Positions 47,756 to 55,943 of a stretch of 64,000 nucleotides of DNA are shown piece by piece. The notes below the pieces were generated by a model. That model was given only the letters and a program-made list of their open reading frames with translations, made no database searches and was not told the origin of the DNA. The position numbers were made by a program, and so were the translations under genes. This DNA is from Phormidium ambiguum IAM M-71 (lineage in GTDB: Bacteria > Cyanobacteriota > Cyanobacteriia > Cyanobacteriales > Aerosakkonemataceae). Numbering within the stretch: the stretch's first letter is position 1; every line of letters starts with the position of its first letter. The stretch lies in contig NZ_MRCE01000025.1 of NCBI RefSeq assembly GCF_001904725.1, forward strand, positions 1-64,000, written 5' to 3'.

Positions 47756-48661
47756 ATGAAGACAGCTACAGTTCGCTGGTCTGATATTCTGCTGACAGCA
47801 ATTGCGCCCATGATTTGGGGAACAACTTACGTAGTAGCAACTGAACTCTTGCCGCCTAATCATCCATTACTGGTAGCCGCCTTGCGTTCATTACCGATCG
47901 GTATTTTGCTAACCGCATGGTTGAGAGAACTACCTAAAGGCGTTTGGTGGTGGCGAATTTTGCTTTTAGGTAGTCTGAATATTGGAATTTTTCAAGCTTT
48001 ATTATTTGTAGCCGCTTATCGCCTTCCCGGTGGCGTAGCCGCAACCGCAGGATCGATCCAACCTTTATTAGTAGTATTTTTTTCTTGGATCATTTTGAAC
48101 GAAAAACCTTCCAAGCTATCAATTGTAGTTGCGATCGCTGGTTTTGTTGGTGTTGGGTTGCTAGTTTTAAGTCCTTCAGCGCGTCTTGATGGTGTTGGCA
48201 TTGCCGCTGCGATCGCAGGAGCCGCCACAATGGGTTTAGGAACAGTATTAGTTAAACGCTGGAAAAGTCCGGTTTCTTTACTTGTCTTTACCGCCTGGCA
48301 ATTAACAGTTGGGGGACTGGTTTTATTGCCGATCGCTTTAGTAATTGAAGGGCCGATCGATCGTCTTTCTCCAACTAATTTATTAGGCTTTATTTATTTA
48401 GGTTTAATTGGTACTGGACTAGCTTACGCGCTCTGGTTTCGCGGGATTGATAAACTCAAAGCATCATCTGTTTCATATTTAGGCTTAATGAGTCCTTTAG
48501 TAGCCACACTAATGGGATTTTTCTTACTAAACCAAACATTAACCCCAATGCAATTAATGGGAATTGCGATCGTTTTATTCAGTGTTTTGATTGGACAAAA
48601 AACCGATCGATTACGTCAACGTTCATTTCTTAATTTCACAACCCGAATCAAAAAATCATAA
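47756..48661 (+). CDS. EamA/DMT family exporter
   Basis: A 301-residue protein with about ten hydrophobic segments in two EamA halves (WGTTYVVATELLPPNHPLLVAALRSLPIG and VKRWKSPVSLLVFTAWQLTVGG). The drug/metabolite transporter superfamily exports amino acids, drugs or metabolites; substrate unknown. Likely controlled by the divergent MarR through operators in the shared spacer. Confidence 0.9.
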   Translation: MKTATVRWSDILLTAIAPMIWGTTYVVATELLPPNHPLLVAALRSLPIGILLTAWLRELPKGVWWWRILLLGSLNIGIFQALLFVAAYRLPGGVAATAGSIQPLLVVFFSWIILNEKPSKLSIVVAIAGFVGVGLLVLSPSARLDGVGIAAAIAGAATMGLGTVLVKRWKSPVSLLVFTAWQLTVGGLVLLPIALVIEGPIDRLSPTNLLGFIYLGLIGTGLAYALWFRGIDKLKASSVSYLGLMSPLVATLMGFFLLNQTLTPMQLMGIAIVLFSVLIGQKTDRLRQRSFLNFTTRIKKS

Positions 48662-48688
48662 TTACTCTACTACGATAAATCAGATAAT

Positions 48689-48795
48689 ACCAAGTTCGGA
48701 TAATCGCTTATAAAACTCGAAGCACCCCACCCCCGCCAAAGCTGCGCTTTGTCTCCCCTCCCCGTTTACGGGGAGGGGATTAAGGGGTGGGGTTT
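48689..48795. repeat. GC-rich palindromic repeat, copy 4 (long form)
   Basis: The long form contains AAGTTCGGATAATCG, then GAAGCACCCCACCCCCGCCA, AAGCTGCGCTTTGTCTCCCC, the TCCCCGTTTACGGGGAGGGG core and GATTAAGGGGTGGGGTT. It is almost identical to copy 5 at 54292-54387. Confidence 0.88.
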
Positions 48796-48831
48796 ATTCT
48801 CATAATTGGCGTAAGTCATAACACATCAAAA

Positions 48832-48867
48832 AAGTAAGTTGTTGCGCTTCAGTGCAACAACTTACTT
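48832..48867. terminator. Hairpin between convergent EamA and msrB genes
   Basis: A perfect 14-bp stem, AAGTAAGTTGTTGC and its complement, with loop GCTTCAGT. It sits between convergent genes and is likely a bidirectional terminator. Its TTGCGCTTCAG core links it to the repeat at 14294-14338. Confidence 0.65.
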
Positions 48868-48893
48868 AATGTTTTCAGTTGATTAAAACTTTC

Positions 48894-49310
48894 CTACTGA
48901 TTCTGTTCAGGAACGAACTTTAATGCCACCCCGTTCATACAATAACGCAGACCTGTAGGCTTTGGCCCATCATTAAATACGTGACCTAAATGCCCACCGC
49001 AGCGACGACAATGAACTTCAGTTCTAGTCATAAAAAATGAGCGATCGACAGTTGTTTCGATCGCCTCATCTAGCGGCGCAAAAAAGCTAGGCCAACCAGT
49101 ACCACTGTTGAATTTAGTATCAGAAGTAAACAGGGGTAACTCACAACCAGCACAGACAAATGTACCTTTGTCATAAACTTTATCTAATGGACTGGTGCCT
49201 GCTCTTTCCGTGCCATGTTTCCGCAACACATTAAACTGCTCAGGCGTTAAAATTTCTCGCCATTCTTGTTCGGTTTTCTTAACTTCAAATTCTTGCTTGG
49301 ATGTGGTCAT
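48894..49310 (-). CDS. msrB: Peptide-methionine (R)-S-oxide reductase
   Basis: Repairs R-methionine sulfoxide in proteins. The 138-residue MsrB has zinc ligands C53, C56 (CAGC) and C101, C104 (CRRC), the GTGWPSF active-site strand (70-76), HCRRCGGHLGHVF and the catalytic cysteine C124 (RYCMNG). Complete and typical. Stands alone. Confidence 0.96.
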   Translation of the reverse strand: MTTSKQEFEVKKTEQEWREILTPEQFNVLRKHGTERAGTSPLDKVYDKGTFVCAGCELPLFTSDTKFNSGTGWPSFFAPLDEAIETTVDRSFFMTRTEVHCRRCGGHLGHVFNDGPKPTGLRYCMNGVALKFVPEQNQ

Positions 49311-49588
49311 GGTATTTAGGACAAAGTTAGTAGATTAGCGATCGACTAATGTTTCTACTTTCACTTTACCGCAAATTCAAAAATAATTCAGGGGTTGATT
49401 TTGCTTTCAGACTGATTCAACCGAGAGATTTGGGAAGATAAATTCTTCAGATCGGTTAAGGAAAAAACTTGGCTGCTATTTAAGAGTTGCGAATTATTTT
49501 TAGTCAAACTCTGACGGCGTAGTGCCAAGGTACAAACTTTGCACATAAGCAATTAACCTGAAAATTGTACATCCAAACTTAGTAAATT

Positions 49589-50662
49589 TCAATCTTTTCT
49601 AACGATGTAGTAATCGTTTTGCAAATCGTGTTCTGATTGCTTGAGTTCTACACGAGTAAATCCCGCATCAGCTAACATTTGCAATGCTTTTTGTTGACCC
49701 CAAACCGTACCTAATCCCATCCCACCATCTGCCAGAGAAACTGTCATACAGTGCATACAAGAAATAGTGTAAAGGAATGGAGCAATTGGATGATCCAAAT
49801 TATCATGTACTTCGGTAGCGGCGTGAATATCCTGCATTAAATAAACGCCATCTGGACGCAAAGCTTTTTTAATGTTACTTAAAACAACATCAGGTTTTGC
49901 TTGGTCATGAATTGCGTCAAAAGTGGTAATTAAATGATAGCGATCGCTTTCGTCCAAAGTCGCAGCATCTTGAACTTGGAAATGAACATTAGTTAAATTT
50001 TTTTGTTGCGCTTCCGCAGTAGCAATAGCGATCGCTTCTGACGAAAAATCATATCCCCAAAATTGACTATGAGGAAATCTCTCAGCCAATTTGTTCATTG
50101 CTCGACCACGCCCACAACCAAGATCTAACACATTAATTCCCTGCTCTAAAGCTTCTTTTATATTAGGAATTAATGGTAAAATGTACTCCTCTAAAGCAGC
50201 AACCACCGTTTGTGCGCTTTCTTCCGCCATGACTTCATGAAAGCGTTTATATTGAGAATAAGGAACACCACCGCCTTGGAAAAAACAATCTACAATTTGG
50301 TCTTCTACTGTTCCCAATACAGAAATAAATTGGGTAATTGGCGCAATATTATTTCCCGCCGCTGCTCTAGTTAAAAAAGCAGCGTGTTCAGGAGGTAAAT
50401 AATAAGTTTTTTTAGTTGGATTGTAATCGATTATCCGTCCTGTTACCATTGCCCCCAACCATTCGCGCACATACCTTTCATTTAAGTTTGTGCTATCAGC
50501 AATTTCCTGGCTAGTAGCAGGTGGTAATTTTGCTAACGTATCAAACAATTTGGTACGATGACCGATAGAAATCATGAGCGAAAGTGCGCCACTATTGAGG
50601 ACACCAAGTATGCGATCGGTAAATATTTCCGCTTTTGTTTCGTCAAAAGTTTGTGTGGTCAT
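49589..50662 (-). CDS. Class I SAM-dependent methyltransferase with N-terminal winged helix
   Basis: A 357-residue protein. The N-terminal helical and winged-helix dimerisation region (SQEIADSTNLNERYVREWLGAMVTGRIIDY) resembles O-methyltransferases, and the Rossmann domain has SAM motif I VLDLGCGRGRAM and a downstream DAIHDQAKPD segment. It resembles actinobacterial Rv2258c-type methyltransferases. Substrate unknown. No biosynthetic genes are adjacent. Confidence 0.85.
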   Translation of the reverse strand: MTTQTFDETKAEIFTDRILGVLNSGALSLMISIGHRTKLFDTLAKLPPATSQEIADSTNLNERYVREWLGAMVTGRIIDYNPTKKTYYLPPEHAAFLTRAAAGNNIAPITQFISVLGTVEDQIVDCFFQGGGVPYSQYKRFHEVMAEESAQTVVAALEEYILPLIPNIKEALEQGINVLDLGCGRGRAMNKLAERFPHSQFWGYDFSSEAIAIATAEAQQKNLTNVHFQVQDAATLDESDRYHLITTFDAIHDQAKPDVVLSNIKKALRPDGVYLMQDIHAATEVHDNLDHPIAPFLYTISCMHCMTVSLADGGMGLGTVWGQQKALQMLADAGFTRVELKQSEHDLQNDYYIVRKD

Positions 50663-50914
50663 AATTATTTAACCCTATTGTATAGAATCTTGACAAATTC
50701 TCGATTTGGGATTGACGATTCATTGAAATAGAAGTAACAAAGAATGATGCTTTTACTGTTTTTCCGACTTCAATCTAGAGATGTTTACAGATTAAGCAAG
50801 AGTCGGGAAGAAATAGGGAAGATGTACAATTAAAAATCGTAATTTTAGCAAGCGAACACATACTTTGAGGACTATATTTAGTTAAAAGTTGAGTCACGCA
50901 CTTTACGCCGCTAT

Positions 50915-51499
50915 ATGAATTTAAATCAAGAAAAACAACAGCCAAATATTTATACAGATAGATTGATTTTGCGCCCATTTATGCTAAAGGATGCAGCAGA
51001 AGTGCAAAAGTTAGCAGGCGATCGCGCAATTGCTGCTGTTACCCAAGCCATTCCCCATCCTTATGAAGATGGGATGGCTGAAGATTGGATTAAAAGCCAT
51101 CCAAAACAGTTTGCTGAAGGAAAAGGAGTAGTTTTTGCAATTACATTTTCTGAAACTAATCTGTTATGTGGTGCAATAGGTTTATCAATACACCAAGAAG
51201 ATAATCGTGCAGAATTAGGTTATTGGATTGGTAAACCTTTTTGGGGAAATGGTTATTGCACTGAAGCTGCTAAAGCAATATTAAAATATGGCTTTGAATC
51301 TTTGGGATTACATCGGATTTATTCTTCCCATTTCTCTAGCAATCCTGCTTCAGGTAGAGTGATGCAAAAAATAGGAATGCTTTACGAAGGTTGTTTGCGC
51401 CAACATCTTTTGAAATGGGGAAAATTTGAAGATAGAGTCCAATATGGAATTCTTAAAACTGAGTGGGAAAGCCAGTTTCAAAAGGCAGAGTTAAGTTAA
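50915..51499 (+). CDS. GNAT family N-acetyltransferase (RimJ/RimL type)
   Basis: A 194-residue acetyltransferase. TDRLILRPFMLKDAAEV at the start, ELGYWIGKPFWGNGYCTEAAKAI (acetyl-CoA pyrophosphate loop region) and NPASGRVMQKIGMLYEG at the end are the RimJ/RimL GNAT pattern. The acceptor substrate is unknown. Stands alone. Confidence 0.9.
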   Translation: MNLNQEKQQPNIYTDRLILRPFMLKDAAEVQKLAGDRAIAAVTQAIPHPYEDGMAEDWIKSHPKQFAEGKGVVFAITFSETNLLCGAIGLSIHQEDNRAELGYWIGKPFWGNGYCTEAAKAILKYGFESLGLHRIYSSHFSSNPASGRVMQKIGMLYEGCLRQHLLKWGKFEDRVQYGILKTEWESQFQKAELS

Positions 51500-51514
51500 T
51501 GATTAATCCAAATA

Positions 51515-51590
51515 CGTAGGGGCGGGTTTAGCCAACAAAATCAATACAAAATAAATCAAGTTTAAATCAAAACCCGCCCTTGCAAATTAT
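51515..51590. repeat. Inverted repeat with GGGCGGGTTT arms
   Basis: GTAGGGGCGGGTTTAGCC at 51517-51534 pairs partly with AAACCCGCCCTTGC at 51570-51583. It is a common cyanobacterial spacer repeat and lies upstream of the TPR-CHAT gene. The ACCCGC here is part of this repeat and not of the bipartite motif found from 54.5 kb on. Confidence 0.55.
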
Positions 51591-51616
51591 GAATATAAAC
51601 ATTAAGGAGAAAATTT

Positions 51617-54274
51617 TTGCGTAAATATTTTGTTACTTTGAAAAATTTGCTAATCGGAATTACTCTATCTTTTTTATTAGCAATAAGACAGGGAAAAGCC
51701 GAAATCTTCCCAATATCGATAGTTTCAGTTTTCTCTAGTACTCAGCAATCTTTCGCCCTTTCGGAAACAACAGCTATCCCAGCTATTAAGTTGTCTGAAA
51801 TTAATATTAATCAGCTAGTAAAACAGGCGCTTGATTACTATCAAAATGGACAATTTGCTCAGGCGATCGCACTCTGGAAGCAAGCAGCTAATACATACCA
51901 AAATCGCGGAGATCGTTTCAACCAAGCATTGATTTTCAGCTATCTTTCTTTAGCACATCAACAACTTAGCGAGTGGTCAGAAGCAAAAAATGCGATCGCG
52001 CAAAGTTTAAACTTAATTCAAAACTCTAAACAGGCGAATTTTGCTATTAACTCTTCTGCTTCGTCTTCTAAACCCACACCTACAAATCATAACTCAAAAC
52101 TCATCTTTGCTCACGCATTAAACACCCAAGGAAATCTTCAATTTGCTTTAGGTCAAACAGAAGCAGCATTAACAACATGGAAACAAGTTACTGACATTTA
52201 TAAACAGATCAAAGATGAAAACAGAATAATTGGTAGTTTGATTAATCAAGCCCAAGCACAGCAAGCATTAGGATTATTTTTACAAGCCCGAAAAACTTTA
52301 AATGAAATAGAAAACATTTTGCGATCGCAGCCTAACTCCCAATTAAAATCAATGAGTTTGCGAAGTTTAGGAAACATTCGACTCTTAGTAGGCGATATTG
52401 AGAATTCCCAACGAGTATTACAGCAAAGTTTAGCAATTGCAGAAGAACTGAAATTACCCCAAGATATTGATGCGACTTTACTCAGTTTGGCTAATGTATT
52501 CCGCGCTCAAAAAGATTCAAAAACCGCCTTAAGTTATTATCAAAAAGTTGTAACTTCTAACGCTTCACCTTTAACTCAAACCCAAGCACAACTCAATCAA
52601 TTAAGTTTGTTATTAGATATAGGAAAAAGAGAAGAAGCTCAATCTCTTATACTTAATATTCAAAGTTTACTAGAAAAAATTCCTCCGAGTCGATCGACAA
52701 TTTATGCCCGAATTAATTTTGCCCAAAGTCTACAAAAAATCGGGAATCAAGAACAAAATCACCAAGCAGCGAAAACTCTGGCAACAGCTTTAGAACAAGC
52801 AAAAAGCCTTAGAGATCGTCCTGCTGAAGCATATACTTTAGGATATTTGGGTGGAATTTATGAACAAACGCAACAATGGTTAGAAGCACAACAATTAACT
52901 GAACAAGCACTTTTAATTGCCCAAGCAATCAATTCTCCAGAAATAGCTTATCAATGGCAATGGCAACTTGGGCGTATTTTAAAAGCGCAAGGACACATCG
53001 AAGCAGCAATCCAAGTTTATGAAACAGCATTTAAAACACTTCAGTCAATTCGCAGCGATTTAGTCGCCACCAATCCAGACTTGCAATTTTCATTTCGGGA
53101 AAGTGTAGAGCCAGTTTATCGGCAATTTGTCGATTTATTGTTACAAAAATCTCCGACTCAAGACAATTTAAAGCAAGCACGAGAAGCGATCGAATCATTA
53201 CAATTGGCAGAATTAGATAACTTTTTCCGTACTGCTTGTTTGGAAGGTCAAAGTGTGGCGATCGATCAAATCCAACAAACAGAATCAGCAGTGATTTATC
53301 CGATTATTTTAACCGACCGACTGGAAATAATTGTAAGTTTGCCAGGTCAACCTTTGCGACATTACACCGCTTCCGTTTCCCAAAAAGAAGTAGAAGATAC
53401 CTTAGAACAATTAAGATTCAATTTAGAAAAACCTTTCACTCCACCAGAAAGCAAACTTTTGGGAAAACAGGTTTACGAATGGTTAATTAGTCCAATTGAA
53501 GCAGCATTAAAAGCACAATTACCCAAAACATTAGTATTTGTCTTAGATGGTTCTTTTCGCAACGTGCCGATGGCAGCTTTATATGACGGCAAACAATATT
53601 TAATCGAGCGTTATAGTATTGCTCTCGCACCAGGATTACGATTACTCAATCCTCAACCTTTACAACAGCAAAAATTAGGAGTTTTAGCGGCTGGATTAAC
53701 AGAAGAACGTAATGGATTTAGCGCCTTATCTAACGTTAATTTGGAACTAAAAGAAATCCAAGCCGAACTTAAAAGTCAAATTCTCTTGAATCAAAACTTT
53801 ACAAGTTCAACCTTGCAAAAACAGATTGAAGCCCTACCATTTCCCATAGTTCACTTAGCAACTCACGGACAATTTAGTTCCAATGCCAATGAAACTTTCG
53901 TATTAGCTTGGGATAAAAAAATCGACGTTAATGAACTGAGTGCTTTACTTCGCAAACGGGATGAAGTTAGGGAAGAAGCGATCGAACTTCTCGTTCTGAG
54001 TGCTTGTGAAACCGCCGCCGGAGACAAACGAGCCGCATTAGGATTAGCCGGAGTTGCCGTCAGAGCAGGCGCACGTAGCACTTTAGCTTCCCTGTGGAGT
54101 TTAGATGACGAATCGGGAGCACAATTTATGGGTTACTTTTATCGGGCATTATCCGATCGCAAACTGTCCAAAGCCGAAGCCCTCAGACAAGCACAACTAA
54201 CTTTATTACGCGATCCAAACTTCCGCCATCCTCGCTACTGGGCACCTTATGTCCTAGTAGGAAATTGGTTGTAA
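51617..54274 (+). CDS. TPR-CHAT protease, exported
   Basis: An 885-residue protein. An N-terminal signal or anchor (LKNLLIGITLSFLLAI) is followed by about eight TPR-like repeats (75-500) and a CHAT peptidase domain (about 590-885) with H750 (HLATHGQF) and C797 (LSACETA). Family members are caspase-like proteases with TPR sensors. The TTG start is supported by AAGGAG at 51603-51608. It is the second CHAT protein in the window; it has no WD40 region. Confidence 0.9.
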   Translation: MRKYFVTLKNLLIGITLSFLLAIRQGKAEIFPISIVSVFSSTQQSFALSETTAIPAIKLSEININQLVKQALDYYQNGQFAQAIALWKQAANTYQNRGDRFNQALIFSYLSLAHQQLSEWSEAKNAIAQSLNLIQNSKQANFAINSSASSSKPTPTNHNSKLIFAHALNTQGNLQFALGQTEAALTTWKQVTDIYKQIKDENRIIGSLINQAQAQQALGLFLQARKTLNEIENILRSQPNSQLKSMSLRSLGNIRLLVGDIENSQRVLQQSLAIAEELKLPQDIDATLLSLANVFRAQKDSKTALSYYQKVVTSNASPLTQTQAQLNQLSLLLDIGKREEAQSLILNIQSLLEKIPPSRSTIYARINFAQSLQKIGNQEQNHQAAKTLATALEQAKSLRDRPAEAYTLGYLGGIYEQTQQWLEAQQLTEQALLIAQAINSPEIAYQWQWQLGRILKAQGHIEAAIQVYETAFKTLQSIRSDLVATNPDLQFSFRESVEPVYRQFVDLLLQKSPTQDNLKQAREAIESLQLAELDNFFRTACLEGQSVAIDQIQQTESAVIYPIILTDRLEIIVSLPGQPLRHYTASVSQKEVEDTLEQLRFNLEKPFTPPESKLLGKQVYEWLISPIEAALKAQLPKTLVFVLDGSFRNVPMAALYDGKQYLIERYSIALAPGLRLLNPQPLQQQKLGVLAAGLTEERNGFSALSNVNLELKEIQAELKSQILLNQNFTSSTLQKQIEALPFPIVHLATHGQFSSNANETFVLAWDKKIDVNELSALLRKRDEVREEAIELLVLSACETAAGDKRAALGLAGVAVRAGARSTLASLWSLDDESGAQFMGYFYRALSDRKLSKAEALRQAQLTLLRDPNFRHPRYWAPYVLVGNWL

Positions 54275-54291
54275 GCACGTTGTTGCGCTTT

Positions 54292-54387
54292 ATATCAAGT
54301 TCTGATAATCGAAGCACCCCACCCCCGCCAAAGCTGCGCTTTGTCTCCCCTCCCCGTAAACGGGGAGGGGATTAAGGGGTGGGGTTA
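54292..54387. repeat. GC-rich palindromic repeat, copy 5 (long form)
   Basis: Same long form as copy 4, with AAGCTGCGCTTTGTCTCCCC, the core reading CCCCGTAAACGGGG, and ATTAAGGGGTGGGGTT. The two long copies are more alike than the short ones, so they spread more recently or are maintained by conversion. Confidence 0.88.
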
Positions 54388-54576
54388 AATGACTGTGCGT
54401 ATAGCCTGCGGCATTCAATAATACTAAATCCGGGTGAAAAAACCCCTTTATAAATAAACCGCAGAGGCGCAGAGAACGCAGAGGAAAGAGGGAGAAGATA
54501 TGGGGGGTAACTAACCCGGATTTGGTATAACGTAACGCACCATTCCACTGATGTTCACAATTTTTTCTATGAGGTT

Positions 54577-54604
54577 TGCATAACTCCTTATTGTCACCCG
54601 CAAA
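54577..54604 (+). promoter_or_regulatory. Bipartite element, copy d
   Basis: TGCATAAC at 54577-54584 and ACCCGCAAA at 54596-54604, start-to-start 19 nt, 57 nt before the ATG of the first small secreted paralogue. The first block lacks one A relative to the other copies, but the spacing is kept. Confidence 0.65.
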
Positions 54605-54661
54605 TTACAACAGAGAGTGCAGTGACACTCAAACTACAGAAAAAACTAAGGAGAAATTATC

Positions 54662-55108
54662 ATGCTTCGCAAAATTGTATCCCTATTAGCAATCAGTCCT
54701 CTAGCTTTGAATCTTATTGCTACAACACCTAGTACTGCTCAACAATCAATTGAGGCCCAACACCAACGACCAACTAATGGCTTTAAATTGTCCTGTAATC
54801 AACTAATATTTGAAGGAGCAAAGTTTCAGACACAAGCCACATATCCTAGAGATCCAAATTTATATACAGGGCCTTTAAGAATTACGCGAGTTCATGGTTC
54901 TAAATGGGTAGGAAGATTGAATTTAAATAATTATCAAGAAACTGTTGAGGGGAGAATCTCTGGAACTAGATTTACTTTGAAAAGACGCTCTGGACAAAAT
55001 TGGTCAGCAAGTTGCACCGCTGGTGGTGGGATTTATGGAACTTTCACAAAAAAAGAATCGCGTGCAGTTGGGTCTTTTACCTTGACACCAAACTTTGCTC
55101 GAAGATAA
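54662..55108 (+). CDS. Small secreted protein, paralogue A
   Basis: A 148-residue protein, not recognised. A signal peptide MLRKIVSLLAISPLALNLIA leads to an Ala-rich cleavage region (PSTAQQ). The mature part has two cysteines (LSCNQL and SASCTA), which may form a disulfide. It has a beta-rich pattern with KRRSGQNWSASC and a C-terminal KKESRAVGSFTLTPN. The next gene is a clear paralogue. Function unknown; small secreted beta-proteins of this kind can be adhesive or inhibitory, but nothing here decides it. Confidence 0.8.
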   Translation: MLRKIVSLLAISPLALNLIATTPSTAQQSIEAQHQRPTNGFKLSCNQLIFEGAKFQTQATYPRDPNLYTGPLRITRVHGSKWVGRLNLNNYQETVEGRISGTRFTLKRRSGQNWSASCTAGGGIYGTFTKKESRAVGSFTLTPNFARR

Positions 55109-55123
55109 AAAGTTGAATAGAGC

Positions 55124-55148
55124 GATCGCCCAAAACCTTTGGGCGATC
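55124..55148. terminator. Hairpin after the first small secreted gene
   Basis: A perfect 11-bp stem, GATCGCCCAAA and its complement, loop ACC. No T tract follows. It occupies the place where the first block of the bipartite element would be for the next gene, so it may replace it as a spacer or terminator. Confidence 0.6.
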
Positions 55149-55162
55149 CTAATACAAATATC

Positions 55163-55171
55163 ACCCGCAAA
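55163..55171 (+). promoter_or_regulatory. Bipartite element, copy e (second block only)
   Basis: ACCCGCAAA is present 43 nt before the ATG at 55215 and is followed by TTAC as in copy d, but no TGCATAAAC lies 19 nt upstream. That position is inside the hairpin at 55124-55148. Confidence 0.5.
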
Positions 55172-55214
55172 TTACTACAGGCATTCAACTCAAAGGAAAA
55201 AACCAGAAAATATC

Positions 55215-55622
55215 ATGCTTCGCCAAATTTTATCAGTATTAGCAATTAGTCCTCTAGCTTTAAATCTTGTTACTACTACACCTGCTCAAGCTCAAATCCA
55301 AGCATCTAAGTGTAATCAACAAGTATTTGAAGGAGCAAATTTTGGAACAATTCATATATTTCCCCAAGACCCAAATGTATACACAGCGCCTTTAAGAATT
55401 AATCAAGTTAATGGTTCTAGATGGTCGGGCATATTGAATATACATAATAATGCCGAAAAGGTTTACGGTACGATTTATGGAAATCAATTTACTATGAGAA
55501 GACCATCAGGACAAACTTGGTCTGCTACTTGTACTCCAGGGGGTATTTCTGGCAATTTGAAAAAGCAGGAATCGCGTGGAGTTGGGTCTTTTCTTCTAAC
55601 ACCTAATGCTGCTCAACGATGA
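55215..55622 (+). CDS. Small secreted protein, paralogue B
   Basis: A 135-residue paralogue of the previous gene. It has the same signal peptide type (MLRQILSVLAISPLALNLVT) and the shared segments VFEGANF, DPNVYTAPLRI, RRPSGQTWSATCTPGG and SRGVGSFLLTPN, plus the two cysteines. An in-frame start at 55095 would add 40 residues without family likeness and is rejected. It lies 106 nt after paralogue A, evidence of tandem duplication. Function unknown. Confidence 0.8.
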   Translation: MLRQILSVLAISPLALNLVTTTPAQAQIQASKCNQQVFEGANFGTIHIFPQDPNVYTAPLRINQVNGSRWSGILNIHNNAEKVYGTIYGNQFTMRRPSGQTWSATCTPGGISGNLKKQESRGVGSFLLTPNAAQR

Positions 55623-55704
55623 AATTTTGCTTTATGCGATCGCGCATAATTTTACGACTCATTCAATATTACACCGAGAGACAATTTATTTAGGAATTAA
55701 ATCT

Positions 55705-55854
55705 ATGCAATCTTTACCATTTTCCCCTCAAACTGATTCTTTACTATCTGCCGATTTACTACCGAAGCAGAACTCAGAAATGTCAGTCTTATCAGAAGAT
55801 TTATCAGAAGAAGAGCGATTTTGGTTTACTATTCTTCTCTTGAGAACCTGTTAA
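55705..55854 (+). CDS. Short 49-residue peptide sharing a leader region with the EndoU gene
   Basis: An uncharacterised peptide MQSLPFSPQ...SEEERFWFTILLLRTC. It has an acidic middle and a hydrophobic, arginine-cysteine end. The tract TTAGGAATTAAATCTATG before it, and the first codons, nearly match the EndoU gene 240 nt downstream (TTAGGAATTAAATTTATG). No recognised precursor-peptide or toxin motif. Whether it is expressed is unknown. Confidence 0.45.
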   Translation: MQSLPFSPQTDSLLSADLLPKQNSEMSVLSEDLSEEERFWFTILLLRTC

Positions 55855-55861
55855 TTATCAG

Positions 55862-55889
55862 TGCATAAACCTAAACATCTACCCGCAGA
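55862..55889 (+). promoter_or_regulatory. Bipartite element, copy a (EndoU gene)
   Basis: TGCATAAAC at 55862-55870 and ACCCGCAGA at 55881-55889, start-to-start 19 nt, 54 nt before the EndoU ATG. Confidence 0.65.
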
Positions 55890-55943
55890 AATTGTCAGCA
55901 GTTCAAATTTGTAACTCTGACAATTTTTTTAGGAATTAAATTT

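Larger units (their letters stand above)
54275..54661. repeat. 387-nt spacer made of interspersed repeats
   Basis: No gene seen. In order: GC-rich palindrome copy 5 (54292-54387), GTGCGTATAGCCTGCGGCAT (54396-54415, inverse of 14378-14397), AAACCGCAGAGGCGCAGAG (54458-54476, as at 15779), GTAACGCACC (54534-54543), and the first copy of the bipartite motif (54577-54604) just before the exported-protein gene. Four repeat families thus meet in one spacer, marking the border of the exoprotein region. Confidence 0.8.

Noticed and set aside
51570-51583. AAACCCGCCC before the TPR-CHAT gene as another bipartite-element copy
   Set aside because: No TGCATAAAC lies 19 nt upstream and the stretch is one arm of an inverted repeat with 51517-51534.
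55095-55214. Longer start for the second small secreted protein
   Set aside because: The added 40 residues overlap the first gene's end and the hairpin and hide the signal peptide; the ATG at 55215 matches the paralogue's start exactly.
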